Shown here one piece after another: positions 1 through 8,830 of a stretch of 64,000 nucleotides of DNA. A model generated the notes under the pieces. That model had not been told where the DNA came from, ran no database searches, and saw nothing but the letters and a program-made list of their open reading frames with translations. Position numbers and translations under genes: made by a program. The DNA comes from Galbibacter pacificus (GTDB lineage: Bacteria > Bacteroidota > Bacteroidia > Flavobacteriales > Flavobacteriaceae), in NCBI RefSeq assembly GCF_029603165.1, contig NZ_JAQSVC010000003.1, forward strand, positions 434,001-498,000, in the 5' to 3' direction. Position 1 is the first letter of the stretch, and the number at the start of each line of letters is the position of its first letter.

Positions 1-358
1 ATGCTGCCACGAGAACCGCAGTCCCGCCCAATGAATGCCCAATCAGCATGGAAGGCGCTTGGTAATGCCTGGTCATATAATTGTTTACCACCATAAGGTC
101 TTCAATATTTGCAGAAAAGGAACTCTCTGTAAATGCTCCTTCGCTTTGCCCCAATCCGGTAAAATCAAAACGAACTACGCCAAACCCGTGGTTTGTCAAT
201 GACCTGCTTACATTTTTTACAGCGGTTAAATTGCTGTTGCACGTAAAACAATGTGCAAATATGGCATAATAATTAGGCTTTTGGTTGGCCGGCAACTCCA
301 AATAGGCGTTCAATTCGTAGCCCTTGCTATTTTTAATTCTGAATGATGGACTTTTCAT
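1..358 (-). CDS. Alpha/beta hydrolase, N-terminal part (left-edge partial)
   Basis: The reading frame starts at the ATG read from 358 and runs off the left edge, so about 119 residues are visible. They show an alpha/beta hydrolase core: an oxyanion-type HCF segment after 'YYAIFA', the 'RFDFTGLGQSEG' strand-loop, and the nucleophile elbow GHSLGG close to the window edge. In flavobacteria this N-terminus usually belongs to a bifunctional protein with a hydrolase domain followed by an OsmC domain; the OsmC half would lie outside the window, so that part is inference. The start overlaps the end of the upstream MsrA-like gene by 26 bases, which suggests translational coupling. Confidence 0.85.
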   Translation of the reverse strand, partial: MKSPSFRIKNSKGYELNAYLELPANQKPNYYAIFAHCFTCNSNLTAVKNVSRSLTNHGFGVVRFDFTGLGQSEGAFTESSFSANIEDLMVVNNYMTRHYQAPSMLIGHSLGGTAVLVAA

Positions 359-869
359 TATTGTTTTTATTTACAAGGCTTTGCAACTTTTTATTTGTAA
401 ACTGTTCATAGTTGACCAAAAGCTTTTTTAACTTTGGGTCGATGTAGGTTTTACAAAACGGTTTTTCCGGGTTGGAATAATAATAATTATAAAACATCTC
501 TTCGGAAGGCTTAAAGGTGTTGAATAAAGAAGCTTTCGTTATTATTTTTTCTGAAGAATTATTTTGAAATGCTTCCAGCAAGACCCTTATTTTATGTTGC
601 TGTTCAACTGAAAAAGCATAGACTGCAGAAACATACTTGTTCCTTTTACTGTGGTTAACTGTACTTTTGTGTGTTTTAAGATGAATTTCTACAAGCGCCT
701 TTAGCGGTATTTGTTCCGGATTGAAATAAACAATTACCGTTTCATAAAATGTGCTCGGGGCTTCTTTTGAAGCTACAAACCCCTGTTCTACTTTCACCAC
801 GCCAATCAACGATTGATAAATGGCTTCCATGCACCAATGGCAACTTCCCCCAAAAGCAATTTTTGTCAT
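333..869 (-). CDS. Divergent MsrA-like peptide methionine sulfoxide reductase
   Basis: This 178-residue protein aligns with MsrA from its first residues. The catalytic cysteine is C10 in FGGSCHWC, where typical MsrA has GGGCFWC, so the aromatic F is replaced by H and one glycine by S. The 'KTHKSTVNHS' segment and 'KPFCKTYIDPKL' near the C-terminus fit the MsrA fold. MsrA reduces methionine-S-sulfoxide in proteins. A canonical msrA lies at 3259-3813, so this is a second, specialised paralogue whose activity I infer only from the fold. It precedes the hydrolase gene and overlaps it by 26 bases; a decayed small gene lies just upstream. Confidence 0.8.
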   Translation of the reverse strand: MTKIAFGGSCHWCMEAIYQSLIGVVKVEQGFVASKEAPSTFYETVIVYFNPEQIPLKALVEIHLKTHKSTVNHSKRNKYVSAVYAFSVEQQHKIRVLLEAFQNNSSEKIITKASLFNTFKPSEEMFYNYYYSNPEKPFCKTYIDPKLKKLLVNYEQFTNKKLQSLVNKNNNEKSIIQN

Positions 870-882
870 GGTATATGCTTTA

Positions 883-1135
883 TCATTTTAATTTGTAACG
901 CTTCAAAAAATCGGTCACTTTTGCTTCAGGCATTTCACAAGGCTTAAGGCTTTCTGAAGGAGCAGTGATCTAATAATTTAATTAAACTTATAAAATTGTT
1001 GCCTCCCAATTCTTCTGCATATATTTTTATACTTTTCCCATTGTTGAAATCGGTTCGGGAAACCCCATATTTTTTATTCAAATATTCCACTTCCGAATAT
1101 CCTATTGGAATTTGTTTGATTTTATTCAATAGCAT
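883..1135 (-). pseudogene. Frameshifted small conserved gene (EELGGN...KPCEMPE type)
   Basis: Reading from 1135, the frame encodes an N-terminal half ending in 'IYAEELGGNNFISL' and then hits a stop at 944 after unrelated residues. In a second frame, from about 965 down to a TGA at 883-885, the DNA encodes 'ITAPSESLKPCEMPEAK' and 'VTDFLKRYKLK'. The two halves fit end to end as one protein of about 80 residues, the size of small flavobacterial proteins I recall with an EELGG-N-FIS core and a C-terminal KPCEMPE motif. The junction carries a net change equal to +1 base and an in-frame TAG. It could be true decay or a sequencing error. The function of the family is unknown to me. Confidence 0.6.
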
Positions 1136-1195
1136 CTTATCAGCTTGATGGTTAAGGTTAAACCGCTTTATTTTTTAGGTAAAAGCTTACGGAAG

Positions 1196-1594
1196 CTATT
1201 TTTCTATATCTACACCGCCCCAAACCACTGCAAATTGCTGGCAGTGAATCACAATCGATTTATAATCGGTTAAATTTATGTCTTCGGGCAATTTGTATTG
1301 CTGGCTCCCTTTATTAGATTTTAATTCTGCTATAAGCACACCGCCCTCTTTATCTATTGCTTCGCGGTTTTTAATTTCGCTCATTTTTAAAGGCGATAGG
1401 TACAATTTTAGGTTGGGCCCCGCCAGTGTATTAAAATTACTTCCAAGCCTAAAATAATGCTGTCCATTTTTTTCTGTAATAGACCAGTTTCCTTTTACGT
1501 TATATACTTTTTCTACCCATTGGTTTCCGTTTTGGGTATATGCACTGGATGCAATTAAGGTAAACAGTAAAAAAGTAAATACAGTAGTTTTCAT
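1196..1594 (-). CDS. Secreted DM13-domain protein
   Basis: The 132-residue product starts with a clear signal peptide (MKTTVFTFLLFTLIASSAYTQ). The mature part matches the DM13 pattern: 'KGNWSITEKNGQHYFRLG', then 'FNTLAGPNLKLYLSP', then 'DYKSIVIHCQQF' near the C-terminus. DM13 domains are thought to take part in extracytoplasmic redox or electron-transfer steps and carry a conserved cysteine, here within 'IVIHC'. No partner cytochrome or oxidoreductase lies next to it. The protein is probably periplasmic or surface exposed, and its role remains unassigned. Confidence 0.8.
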   Translation of the reverse strand: MKTTVFTFLLFTLIASSAYTQNGNQWVEKVYNVKGNWSITEKNGQHYFRLGSNFNTLAGPNLKLYLSPLKMSEIKNREAIDKEGGVLIAELKSNKGSQQYKLPEDINLTDYKSIVIHCQQFAVVWGGVDIEK

Positions 1595-1611
1595 CGGTTT
1601 GCTTTTTTGGG

Positions 1612-3186
1612 TTAAGAGCTACAAGACAACATGGAACAACCTATTTTATGGCGTGCCCAGTCTGGGCGTTTTACAAACCATTTTTCGTGTTCCGGTTGTT
1701 CGTCATATGGGCGCTTTAACAAATTATACAACTCATCAACAAGGCTATAATCGCCATTATTGGCTGCATCTATTGCAAGTTGGGCCATATAGTTTCTTAA
1801 AACGTATTTGGGGTTTATTGTGTTCATTTTCTTTTTTCGTTCCTCATCGTTTAGCTTTTCGTTTTTTAGCCTAATTGCATACAGTTCAAACCAGGCATTC
1901 CATTTCTTCAATACATCGCCCTCAAGTTCCGCAGGAAAATAAAAGGCTTCTTCAATTAATTTGGCTCCTTTTTCTGGGTTTTGTTTTTTAAATGTACTTA
2001 AATTTCTAAAAAACAGGGTCATATCTATCTCATTGTTTTCCAACAGCTCTTCAAGTTGCATTGTTAAAGTTGTATCTTCTTTTTCTTCAGAAGTAAATAA
2101 CCCAAGCTTTTTGCGCATCATTTCCAAGGACTTGACTTCAAAATCTTCCTTATAGGCATTAAGGGCGTCTTCCAACCCTTTTGTTTCGTTAATAAGCGGA
2201 TACAATGCATTTGCTAATTGGTACAGGTTCCAAAGGCCAATATTAGGCTGATTTCCAAAACGGTATCTTTTATGGGTGGCATCGGTGGTATTGGGCGTCC
2301 ATCCAAAATCGAAACCTTCCAGCCAGCCATAGGGGCCATAATCAATGGTGAGCCCTAAAACAGACATATTATCGGTATTGAGCACGCCATGGACAAAACC
2401 GACCCGTTGCCAATGAATTATGGTTTCCAATGTTTTACGGGCAATTTCCTTGAATAGTTTTACATAGGTTTCTTTTGAAGGTTCCCCCAAGTGGGAATAA
2501 AAATGCTTTATGGTATAATCTGCCAGTTTCTTCAATGTTGCATGGTCTTCCCTTGCAGCATGTATCTCGAAGTTTCCAAAACGAATAAAAGTTGGCGCAA
2601 CACGGCACAATACGGCCCCTTTTTCGAATTCCGGGTTGCCGTTGTACATCATGTCCCTTAGAACATTGTCGCCTGTTAAGGCCAGTGAAAGTGCCCTTGT
2701 TGTTGGCACCCCTAAATGGAACATGGCCTCACTGCACAAATATTCCCTAATAGATGAGCGCAATACTGCCAAACCATCGGCCGAACGAGAATAGGGTGTT
2801 TCTCCCGCTCCTTTTAATTGCAATGCCCAACGTTTATCCTGATGTACAACTTCTGCCAGGTTAATGGCGCGGCCATCGCCCAATTGTCCTGCCCAATTAC
2901 CAAATTGGTGACCACCATAACACATGGCGTATGGCTTGGTGTTTGGCAGTACTTTTTTTCCGGTAAAAACATTGAGGAAATCATCGGTTTTAGCATCTTC
3001 GGGAGTTAGCCCAAGTTCCCGCAACATCTCCTCGGAAACATGAATCAACGATGGTTTTGAGGTTGTTTTCGGTTTTACATAACTAAAACAGGCTCCCTTT
3101 ACCTGCCGTGTATAATTCTCTGTAATTGGGTCGGCAGGAAGTTCTTTGTTAAACGTGTCTTGTATGTTTAGCCTTAACTTACTCAA
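1612..3186 (-). CDS. selO: Protein adenylyltransferase SelO (YdiU family)
   Basis: SelO is a pseudokinase-fold enzyme that transfers AMP from ATP to Ser/Thr/Tyr residues of target proteins and is linked to redox homeostasis. The 524-residue length is usual for bacterial members. Visible motifs are the nucleotide loop 'GQLGDGRAINL', 'LKGAGETPYSR', the catalytic region 'HGVLNTDNMSVLGL' with its metal-site 'DYGPYGWLEGFD', and 'RFGNQPNIGLWNL'. It ends in SCSS, the tail in which eukaryotic SelO carries selenocysteine. It sits among methionine sulfoxide reductase genes, which fits an oxidative-stress context. Confidence 0.95.
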   Translation of the reverse strand: MSKLRLNIQDTFNKELPADPITENYTRQVKGACFSYVKPKTTSKPSLIHVSEEMLRELGLTPEDAKTDDFLNVFTGKKVLPNTKPYAMCYGGHQFGNWAGQLGDGRAINLAEVVHQDKRWALQLKGAGETPYSRSADGLAVLRSSIREYLCSEAMFHLGVPTTRALSLALTGDNVLRDMMYNGNPEFEKGAVLCRVAPTFIRFGNFEIHAAREDHATLKKLADYTIKHFYSHLGEPSKETYVKLFKEIARKTLETIIHWQRVGFVHGVLNTDNMSVLGLTIDYGPYGWLEGFDFGWTPNTTDATHKRYRFGNQPNIGLWNLYQLANALYPLINETKGLEDALNAYKEDFEVKSLEMMRKKLGLFTSEEKEDTTLTMQLEELLENNEIDMTLFFRNLSTFKKQNPEKGAKLIEEAFYFPAELEGDVLKKWNAWFELYAIRLKNEKLNDEERKKKMNTINPKYVLRNYMAQLAIDAANNGDYSLVDELYNLLKRPYDEQPEHEKWFVKRPDWARHKIGCSMLSCSS

Positions 3187-3258
3187 AATATGTGTTGTAA
3201 TAACGTTTTAATCTTGTTCTTATTCTGTTTATATGTATTTATTAAATTGTTGCTGTCA

Positions 3259-3813
3259 TTATTTAGATGAAGCCGTTTTTTTTAATTTGCCGGCATGCAT
3301 TTTTCTAAGTTTTGCCAATTTTGGTGTAATTACCGCACTACAATATCCCTGCGATTGATTGTTTCTGTAATAATCCTGATGATAATCTTCTGCTTCATAA
3401 AAAGTTCCTAATGGACTTATTTCAGTAACAATTGGGTCTTCATAATAAGGTTCTATTTGTTCTGCAACTTTTTCGGCTATTGTTTTTTGTTTTTCATCGT
3501 GATAATAAATAACCGAACGGTATTGAGAACCTACATCGGCCCCTTGCCTATTCATGGTTGTAGGGTCGTGGCTCGTCATAAATATTATTAGCAGTTCTTT
3601 ATACGAAATTATTTCAGGATTGAATGTAATTTGAACGACCTCTGCATGGCCTGTTAAGCCAGAGCACACCTCTCTGTATGTAGGTTTCCCGGGAGCCGTT
3701 CCCCCTGCATAGCCGGATACTACTTTTTCTATGCCTGCTACTTCTTGAAAAACAGCCTCGATACACCAAAAACAACCGCCGCCAATAGTGGCTACTTCAT
3801 GTTTATTATTCAT
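3259..3813 (-). CDS. msrA: Peptide-methionine (S)-S-oxide reductase MsrA
   Basis: MsrA repairs methionine-S-sulfoxide in proteins using thioredoxin. The 184-residue protein has the canonical GGGCFWCIEA motif, with catalytic C14, then 'VSGYAGG', 'GHAEVVQ', 'HDPTTMNRQGADVGSQYRS' and 'YHQDYYRNN', all family hallmarks. Its start overlaps the end of msrB by 8 bases (3806-3813), so the two are very probably co-transcribed and coupled, giving repair of both diastereomers. It has no signal peptide and acts in the cytoplasm. Confidence 0.97.
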   Translation of the reverse strand: MNNKHEVATIGGGCFWCIEAVFQEVAGIEKVVSGYAGGTAPGKPTYREVCSGLTGHAEVVQITFNPEIISYKELLIIFMTSHDPTTMNRQGADVGSQYRSVIYYHDEKQKTIAEKVAEQIEPYYEDPIVTEISPLGTFYEAEDYHQDYYRNNQSQGYCSAVITPKLAKLRKMHAGKLKKTASSK

Positions 3814-4261
3814 TTTCTGTCCTTTCTAATTTTATTGATTCAGAATTTATGCAATAACGCAAACCGCTTGGTTCCGGACCATCCGGAAAAACATGCCCTA
3901 AATGCGCATCGCAGGTATTGCACATTACCTCAACCCTTACCATGCCAAAAGAAGCGTCTTTTTCGTACTTAATGGCATTTTCTTTAATAGGCTGGGTAAA
4001 ACTGGGCCATCCCGAACTGGAATCGTACTTAATGGTAGCGTCGAACAATGGGGTGCCGCAACAAATACAATTGTATTTTCCTGCATCGTAAATAGTGCAC
4101 AAAGCACCCGAATGCGCCATTTCGGTTCCTTTTAACCGTGTAATCCTGTACTGTTCGGGCGTGAGCAATTCTTTCCATTCGGCATCGGTTTTTTCAACAC
4201 GTTTATCTGGTTTAGGATTACCTTTTACCGAAAAATTTATTACTTCTTTCCAAGTTAACAT
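3806..4261 (-). CDS. msrB: Peptide-methionine (R)-S-oxide reductase MsrB
   Basis: MsrB reduces methionine-R-sulfoxide. In the 151-residue protein the zinc-site pairs are visible as C65/C68 in 'YNCICCG' and C114/C117 in 'CNTCDAHLGHVF'. The substrate loop is 'SSGWPSFTQP', and the catalytic cysteine is C137 in 'RYCINS'. It is the first gene of the msrB-msrA pair and overlaps msrA by 8 bases. About 280 bases upstream are non-coding down to the recJ stop and should carry the promoter. No signal peptide is present. Confidence 0.97.
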   Translation of the reverse strand: MLTWKEVINFSVKGNPKPDKRVEKTDAEWKELLTPEQYRITRLKGTEMAHSGALCTIYDAGKYNCICCGTPLFDATIKYDSSSGWPSFTQPIKENAIKYEKDASFGMVRVEVMCNTCDAHLGHVFPDGPEPSGLRYCINSESIKLERTENE

Positions 4262-4545
4262 AGTGTTTTTCCTTTCTTTTTTTGTTGAAGAACCCGTTTA
4301 AGCTTTTTAACCTGCCCGTTTAACATTGTTCAAGCGGTTGGGTAAAATGACTGATTTTTCACTTTAATCAAAAGAATTAAAACGAGTTCCGATTAAAACA
4401 GTATAATAGTCGTTTTTGGTTTAAATTTCTTACGGCAAAACGGATATCATTGCTCAACTGTTTTTTTCAATGTAATGAAAATTATATAGACCTCTTGAAT
4501 TTAGTTGGTTAAAAAAAGAAACTATTTGCAGCGAAGTATGTCATA

Positions 4546-6234
4546 CTATTTTATATCCTTCAACTTTAATTGAAGGGAAACGGTACCGTTCCATTCATTT
4601 TCATCGATTGCATAAACTGCATCGAAGGTTTTTTTATGGATTGTTTTTTCAATTTTATTCCCAAGTCCAAAGCCAATGGCCCCAAATGTATTGCTGTTTC
4701 CCTGTGATACATTTAGTTTTAAATGTATTTGGTCTTGTCCCACGCATTTTCCATAACCGTTATCCTGTAGTCCTTGAGTTAAAAAAACGAGAGCCATATT
4801 TCCGGGGCCAAATGGAGCAAATTGTTTAAGGATGCGGTAAAATTTAGGCGTAATATCATTCAGGTCGATTTCGGCATCGATAATGAGTTCGGGCGTTAAC
4901 AATTGTAAATCGATTGTTTCCGAAACCACTTTTTCAAATTTAGCCTTAAACAGTTTGTACTGTTCGGGTTTTAACGTAAGCCCTGCCGCATATTTATGCC
5001 CTCCAAATTGCTCCAGGCAGTCTTCACAGGCTTCAATGGCATTGTAAACATCGAACCCTTTGACCGACCTTGCCGATGCAGCGAGTTTTTCGCCACTTTT
5101 GGTAAAAACCAGTGTCGGCCTGTAATAAGTTTCGATAAGCCTTGAAGCTACAATACCTATAACGCCTTTGTGCCAGGTTTCATCAAACACCACCGAAGTA
5201 TAGTTCTTTTCTTCTTTATTCTCCTGTATCTGCAATAATGCTTGCTGGGTAATTTGTTGGTCCAGGTTTTTTCGGTCGGCATTAAAATTTTCTACTTCTT
5301 CTGCAAACTGAACAGCAGTATTAAAATCTTTTTCGACCAGCAATTGCACTGCATGCTGGCCATGTTTCATCCTTCCGGCCGCATTGATGCGCGGCGCAAC
5401 CACAAAAACAACATCGGTAATGGTAAGTTCTTTTTTTAATTGTTTGGTAATAGCCTTGATACCCGGCCTGGGCATTTCGTTTATAACTTTCATCCCAAAA
5501 TGGGCCAAAACCCTATTTTCTCCGGTAATAGGGACTATATCGGCTCCTATTGCGGTAGCCACCAAGTCCAGATAAGGAACAAGGTCTTCAGTGGTTTGCC
5601 CTTTGCGCAAGCCAAGTGCCTGAATAAGCTTGAACCCCACCCCACAGCCGCATAATTCATCATAAGGATATTGGCAATCGTTTTGCTTTGGGTCTAAAAT
5701 AGCAACTGCATCTGGAATGGTCTCGCCCGGCCTGTGGTGATCGCAAATAATAAAATCGATGCCCTTTTCTTTGGCATATGCCACTTTATCGACTGCTTTA
5801 ATGCCACAATCCAATGCTATTATGAGCGTAAAATCGTTGTCGTCGGCAAAATCGATGCCCTGAAACGAAACCCCGTATCCTTCATCATACCTATCTGGAA
5901 TATAGGTGGCCACATTAAAGTAATTTTCTTTTAAATAAGACGACATTAAGGAAACAGCCGTAGTTCCGTCCACATCATAATCGCCATAAACCAAAATATT
6001 CTCGCCTTCTTCAATGGCCTTTTCAATCCGCAATACGGCCTTTCTCATGTCTTTCATCAGAAAAGGGTCGTGAAGGTGGTTTAACGAAGGCCGGAAAAAC
6101 TTTTTGGCATCCGAATAATTGGTAATTCCCCGCTGTAACAGCAATGTACTGACAATAGCATTTACGCCAAGCTCCTTGGATAGTCTTGAAATTTCATCTT
6201 TTGAAGGCATTGCCTTTACGGTCCAGCGAGTCAT
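4546..6234 (-). CDS. recJ: Single-stranded-DNA-specific exonuclease RecJ
   Basis: RecJ degrades single-stranded DNA 5' to 3' in recombination and mismatch repair. The 562-residue protein shows the DHH-phosphoesterase motifs: DYDVDG at residues 85-90, 'LIIALDCGI' at about 137-145 and DHH at 165-167. The DHHA1 part follows, with 'GVIGIVASRLI' near 360 and 'FGGHKYAAG' near 415. The C-terminal OB-like region includes 'FAPFGPGNMALVF'. Length is typical. It is the first gene of its local strand run in the reading direction after the OsmC gene, with only 26 bases between them. Confidence 0.95.
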   Translation of the reverse strand: MTRWTVKAMPSKDEISRLSKELGVNAIVSTLLLQRGITNYSDAKKFFRPSLNHLHDPFLMKDMRKAVLRIEKAIEEGENILVYGDYDVDGTTAVSLMSSYLKENYFNVATYIPDRYDEGYGVSFQGIDFADDNDFTLIIALDCGIKAVDKVAYAKEKGIDFIICDHHRPGETIPDAVAILDPKQNDCQYPYDELCGCGVGFKLIQALGLRKGQTTEDLVPYLDLVATAIGADIVPITGENRVLAHFGMKVINEMPRPGIKAITKQLKKELTITDVVFVVAPRINAAGRMKHGQHAVQLLVEKDFNTAVQFAEEVENFNADRKNLDQQITQQALLQIQENKEEKNYTSVVFDETWHKGVIGIVASRLIETYYRPTLVFTKSGEKLAASARSVKGFDVYNAIEACEDCLEQFGGHKYAAGLTLKPEQYKLFKAKFEKVVSETIDLQLLTPELIIDAEIDLNDITPKFYRILKQFAPFGPGNMALVFLTQGLQDNGYGKCVGQDQIHLKLNVSQGNSNTFGAIGFGLGNKIEKTIHKKTFDAVYAIDENEWNGTVSLQLKLKDIK

Positions 6235-6260
6235 AAACAGTAGGGTTAGGGGCTAGTTAT

Positions 6261-6686
6261 TTATGAATTGTGATAATGTGTGTTGATTGTCATTTCGGCA
6301 AAGCGACGAAACATTTCCATGACGCCACAATATTTTTCTACAGAAAGGTCGACCGCCCTTTGCAGTTTCTTTTCTTCCAAGGATTTTCCGTAAAAATGAT
6401 AATCTACGCTTACTTTATGGTAATATTTTGGGTGCTCGTCTGTAAGTTCGGCCGTAATATCGATTTTAAAATCTTCTACTTCCAGTTTCATTTTCTTTAT
6501 CATAGAAGCAACGTCCAATCCAGAACAGCCTGCCAATGCCGATAGCATTAATGCTTTTGGCCGCAATCCATCTCCGTTTCCGCCATCTTCTGGGCTAGCG
6601 TCTATAATTAATTCGCCCGCTGGATTGGTAGAATGAAATTGCATGTTCTCTCTCCAGGTTGTTATGACTGTATTTGTATTTGCCAT
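6261..6686 (-). CDS. OsmC/Ohr family protein
   Basis: OsmC-family proteins reduce peroxides, especially organic hydroperoxides, with two cysteines. In this 141-residue protein they are C54 ('LAGCSGLDV') and C120 ('EKYCGVMEM'), at the usual spacing. The fold-typical 'LRPKALMLSALAGC' helix is intact. It is cytoplasmic. It lies 26 bases before recJ, so the two may share a transcript, and downstream of the uracil-DNA-glycosylase-like gene. It belongs to the general OsmC group; I cannot separate OsmC from Ohr function from sequence alone. Confidence 0.9.
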   Translation of the reverse strand: MANTNTVITTWRENMQFHSTNPAGELIIDASPEDGGNGDGLRPKALMLSALAGCSGLDVASMIKKMKLEVEDFKIDITAELTDEHPKYYHKVSVDYHFYGKSLEEKKLQRAVDLSVEKYCGVMEMFRRFAEMTINTHYHNS

Positions 6687-6745
6687 TTTTATATTTTTAT
6701 ATGAATCGTCAAAAATACATATTCCTCAACAGAAAGTCCTTTTAT

Positions 6746-7318
6746 TCATTCTAAAATTACCTGTACCCTTTCTTGTAAGATCGGAATAACTTCTATTTCA
6801 AACCATTTGTTTTTGGCCATCCAAAACCGGTTTGTGGGCGATGGATGCGGAATTGGAAAAAATGCCGGCAGGAACTCCTGATAATTCCGCACGGTTTCTG
6901 TAAGGTTTTTATAACTATTGCCCTTTAAATATGCTTTCTGTGCATATTGACCTATTAATATTACAAGCTGAAGGTCTGCTAATTGATCGAATATCTTTTG
7001 ATGCCATTTCGGCATACATTCGGGCCTTGGAGGCAAATCGCCGGTTTTACCTTTGCCGGGATAACAAAACCCCATTGGCACCACGGCTATGTTATTGGTA
7101 TTGTAAAAAGTTTTAGCGTCTATGCCTAGCCATTGGCGTAACTTTTTTCCGCTTGCGTCGTCAAAATCGGTTTGGCTTTCATGTGCCTTTGTCCCCGGTG
7201 CCTGTCCAATAATAAGTATTTTGCTGTTTTTATTGAAACGTAGCACAGGGCGCGGTTCTAAAGGTAAATGTGCCGCACATATGTTACATTTTTTTATTTC
7301 CTTTAGCAATTCTTTCAA
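6746..7318 (-). CDS. Uracil-DNA glycosylase superfamily protein (uncharacterised subgroup)
   Basis: The 190-residue protein carries a UDG-fold signature: 'ILIIGQAPGTKAHESQ' (motif 1 region), 'DDASGKKLRQWLG', and a C-terminal 'PHPSPTNRFW' resembling the HPS motif. An N-terminal 'CNICAAH' pair recalls the iron-sulfur cysteines of family 4/5 UDGs, but only two cysteines are clear there, so a complete cluster is doubtful. Such proteins remove uracil or related bases from DNA, or are inactive relatives. The rsmI gene ends 12 bases away at 7331, read in the same direction, so the two may be co-transcribed. Confidence 0.85.
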   Translation of the reverse strand: MKELLKEIKKCNICAAHLPLEPRPVLRFNKNSKILIIGQAPGTKAHESQTDFDDASGKKLRQWLGIDAKTFYNTNNIAVVPMGFCYPGKGKTGDLPPRPECMPKWHQKIFDQLADLQLVILIGQYAQKAYLKGNSYKNLTETVRNYQEFLPAFFPIPHPSPTNRFWMAKNKWFEIEVIPILQERVQVILE

Positions 7319-7330
7319 ATTTTATTATTT

Positions 7331-8002
7331 TTAGGACTTTCCGCTTATTACAATTACAAACTCACCCTTTGGCGCTTTTGTATTAAAATGATTTATCAAC
7401 TCGTGAACGGTGCCCCTTATGGTTTCTTCGTGCATTTTTGTAAGTTCTCTGGAAACGGACATCTGCCTGTCTCCGCCAAAAAATGTAGCAAAATCGGTCA
7501 ACGTTTTTATCAATTTGTGAGGGGACTCATAAAAAACCATGCTCCTGGGTTCTTCGGCCAATATCTTTAGCCGTGTTTGCCGGCCTTTCTTTACGGGCAA
7601 AAAACCTTCAAAAACAAATTTATCGTTTGGCAGGCCACTGTTTACCAATGCAGGCACAAAAGCGGTTGCTCCCGGCAGACAGTCTACTTCTATTCCTTTT
7701 TCAATACATGTACGTGTTAATAAAAACCCGGGGTCGGAGATGGCGGGTGTTCCGGCGTCACTGATGAGCGCAATTGTTATTCCGGACAATATCCGTTCGG
7801 AAATGGCCTCGACCGTTTTGTGCTCGTTATGCATATGGTGACTGTGCATTTGTGTAGAAATTCCCAAATGCTTTAAAAGTTTTCCGCTTGTCCGGGTATC
7901 TTCGGCTAGAATAAGATCTGCTTCCTTTAATGTCCGAATGGCCCTTAAGGTAATATCTTCAAGGTTACCTATGGGCGTTGGTACTATATACAGTTTTGAC
8001 AT
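7331..8002 (-). CDS. rsmI: 16S rRNA 2'-O-ribose C1402 methyltransferase RsmI
   Basis: RsmI methylates the ribose of C1402 in the decoding centre of 16S rRNA, using S-adenosylmethionine. The 223-residue protein has the family start 'MSKLYIVPTPIGNLEDIT', 'EDTRTSGKLL', the cofactor loop 'ISDAGTPAISDPG', 'PGATAFVPALVNSGLP' and 'FYESPHKL'. The C-terminal extension of E. coli RsmI is lacking, as is common in Bacteroidota. The UDG-like gene follows 12 bases downstream. Confidence 0.95.
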   Translation of the reverse strand: MSKLYIVPTPIGNLEDITLRAIRTLKEADLILAEDTRTSGKLLKHLGISTQMHSHHMHNEHKTVEAISERILSGITIALISDAGTPAISDPGFLLTRTCIEKGIEVDCLPGATAFVPALVNSGLPNDKFVFEGFLPVKKGRQTRLKILAEEPRSMVFYESPHKLIKTLTDFATFFGGDRQMSVSRELTKMHEETIRGTVHELINHFNTKAPKGEFVIVISGKS

Positions 8003-8137
8003 AACAACATTTATGGCAAAGGTAAAGGAAGTTTTATTTTTATGAATTTTTTTCTAACAATCCTATTAAATCGAAGCTGCAGACAAAAATGACGTCCAAT
8101 TGCTAATGGTTCGTTCATTGAACTCTTTATATGTGTT

Positions 8138-8830
8138 TTAAGAAAACTTTTTTTCAATAATTTCTAAAAACCTGTTTTCATAAGCTTCTTTTCCTTCCCA
8201 ATTATCGTAATCCGGCTTTATCATTTCAACAATAAACTGATGGACATCTTCGTAAGAATCCATAGTATTGATTTGAGATATCACCCGGATATAATCTTCA
8301 TCGCTATTGTTGAACAAGTGTTTGGTAAATGCCAATTTATCATTCAGCCCAATAGAAAGGCCCGCTTTTAACCGATTGTTTAGCGACGATGCCCTTTTTT
8401 CTACCGTTATGGTATTTCCACTGGACATTTTTGGTGTTACCACCTCCATGTCCCTTTTTACAAAGGTGGGCTCGGGCAATATTCCCGATAAAATTTCGTC
8501 CAAGGTTTCTTCTTCGGGCATTTCTTCAACCATATCCCGTATGGTATCTATTACGGGCGTCATAATTGCATCTTCATTGGGATTGCTTTCGGGCACGTCC
8601 GAGTTTCCTTTCAACACCGAATTGGCTAATTGCTCAAACTTGTCGGCTACTTCGTTCCTGCCGGTTGTTGGCTGGATTTCCCCAAAATTATCTTCGACAA
8701 ACTTCAACAACGTAAGTTTTTCATACAGTTCCCTGCTTTCGGTGTGCATGGTGGCCAGATCTTCCTTTCCCTTTAATTTCAAGACTCGATGAGCTATGCT
8801 TATCAACTCTGCTTCTAATTTCTTTTTCAT
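8138..8830 (-). CDS. Conserved hypothetical protein of Bacteroidota
   Basis: I do not recognise a named family. The 230 residues fall in three parts: an N-terminal helical region with coiled-coil character, an acidic linker rich in E, D and P ('MVEEMPEEETLDEILSG'), and a C-terminal helical block 'SIGLNDKLAFTKHLFNNS' ending '...NRFLEIIEKKFS'. That C-terminal block resembles one I recall at the end of several unrelated Bacteroidota hypothetical proteins. No signal peptide or membrane segment is seen. It diverges from tdk across a 310-base gap, so the two may share a promoter region. Confidence 0.75.
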   Translation of the reverse strand: MKKKLEAELISIAHRVLKLKGKEDLATMHTESRELYEKLTLLKFVEDNFGEIQPTTGRNEVADKFEQLANSVLKGNSDVPESNPNEDAIMTPVIDTIRDMVEEMPEEETLDEILSGILPEPTFVKRDMEVVTPKMSSGNTITVEKRASSLNNRLKAGLSIGLNDKLAFTKHLFNNSDEDYIRVISQINTMDSYEDVHQFIVEMIKPDYDNWEGKEAYENRFLEIIEKKFS

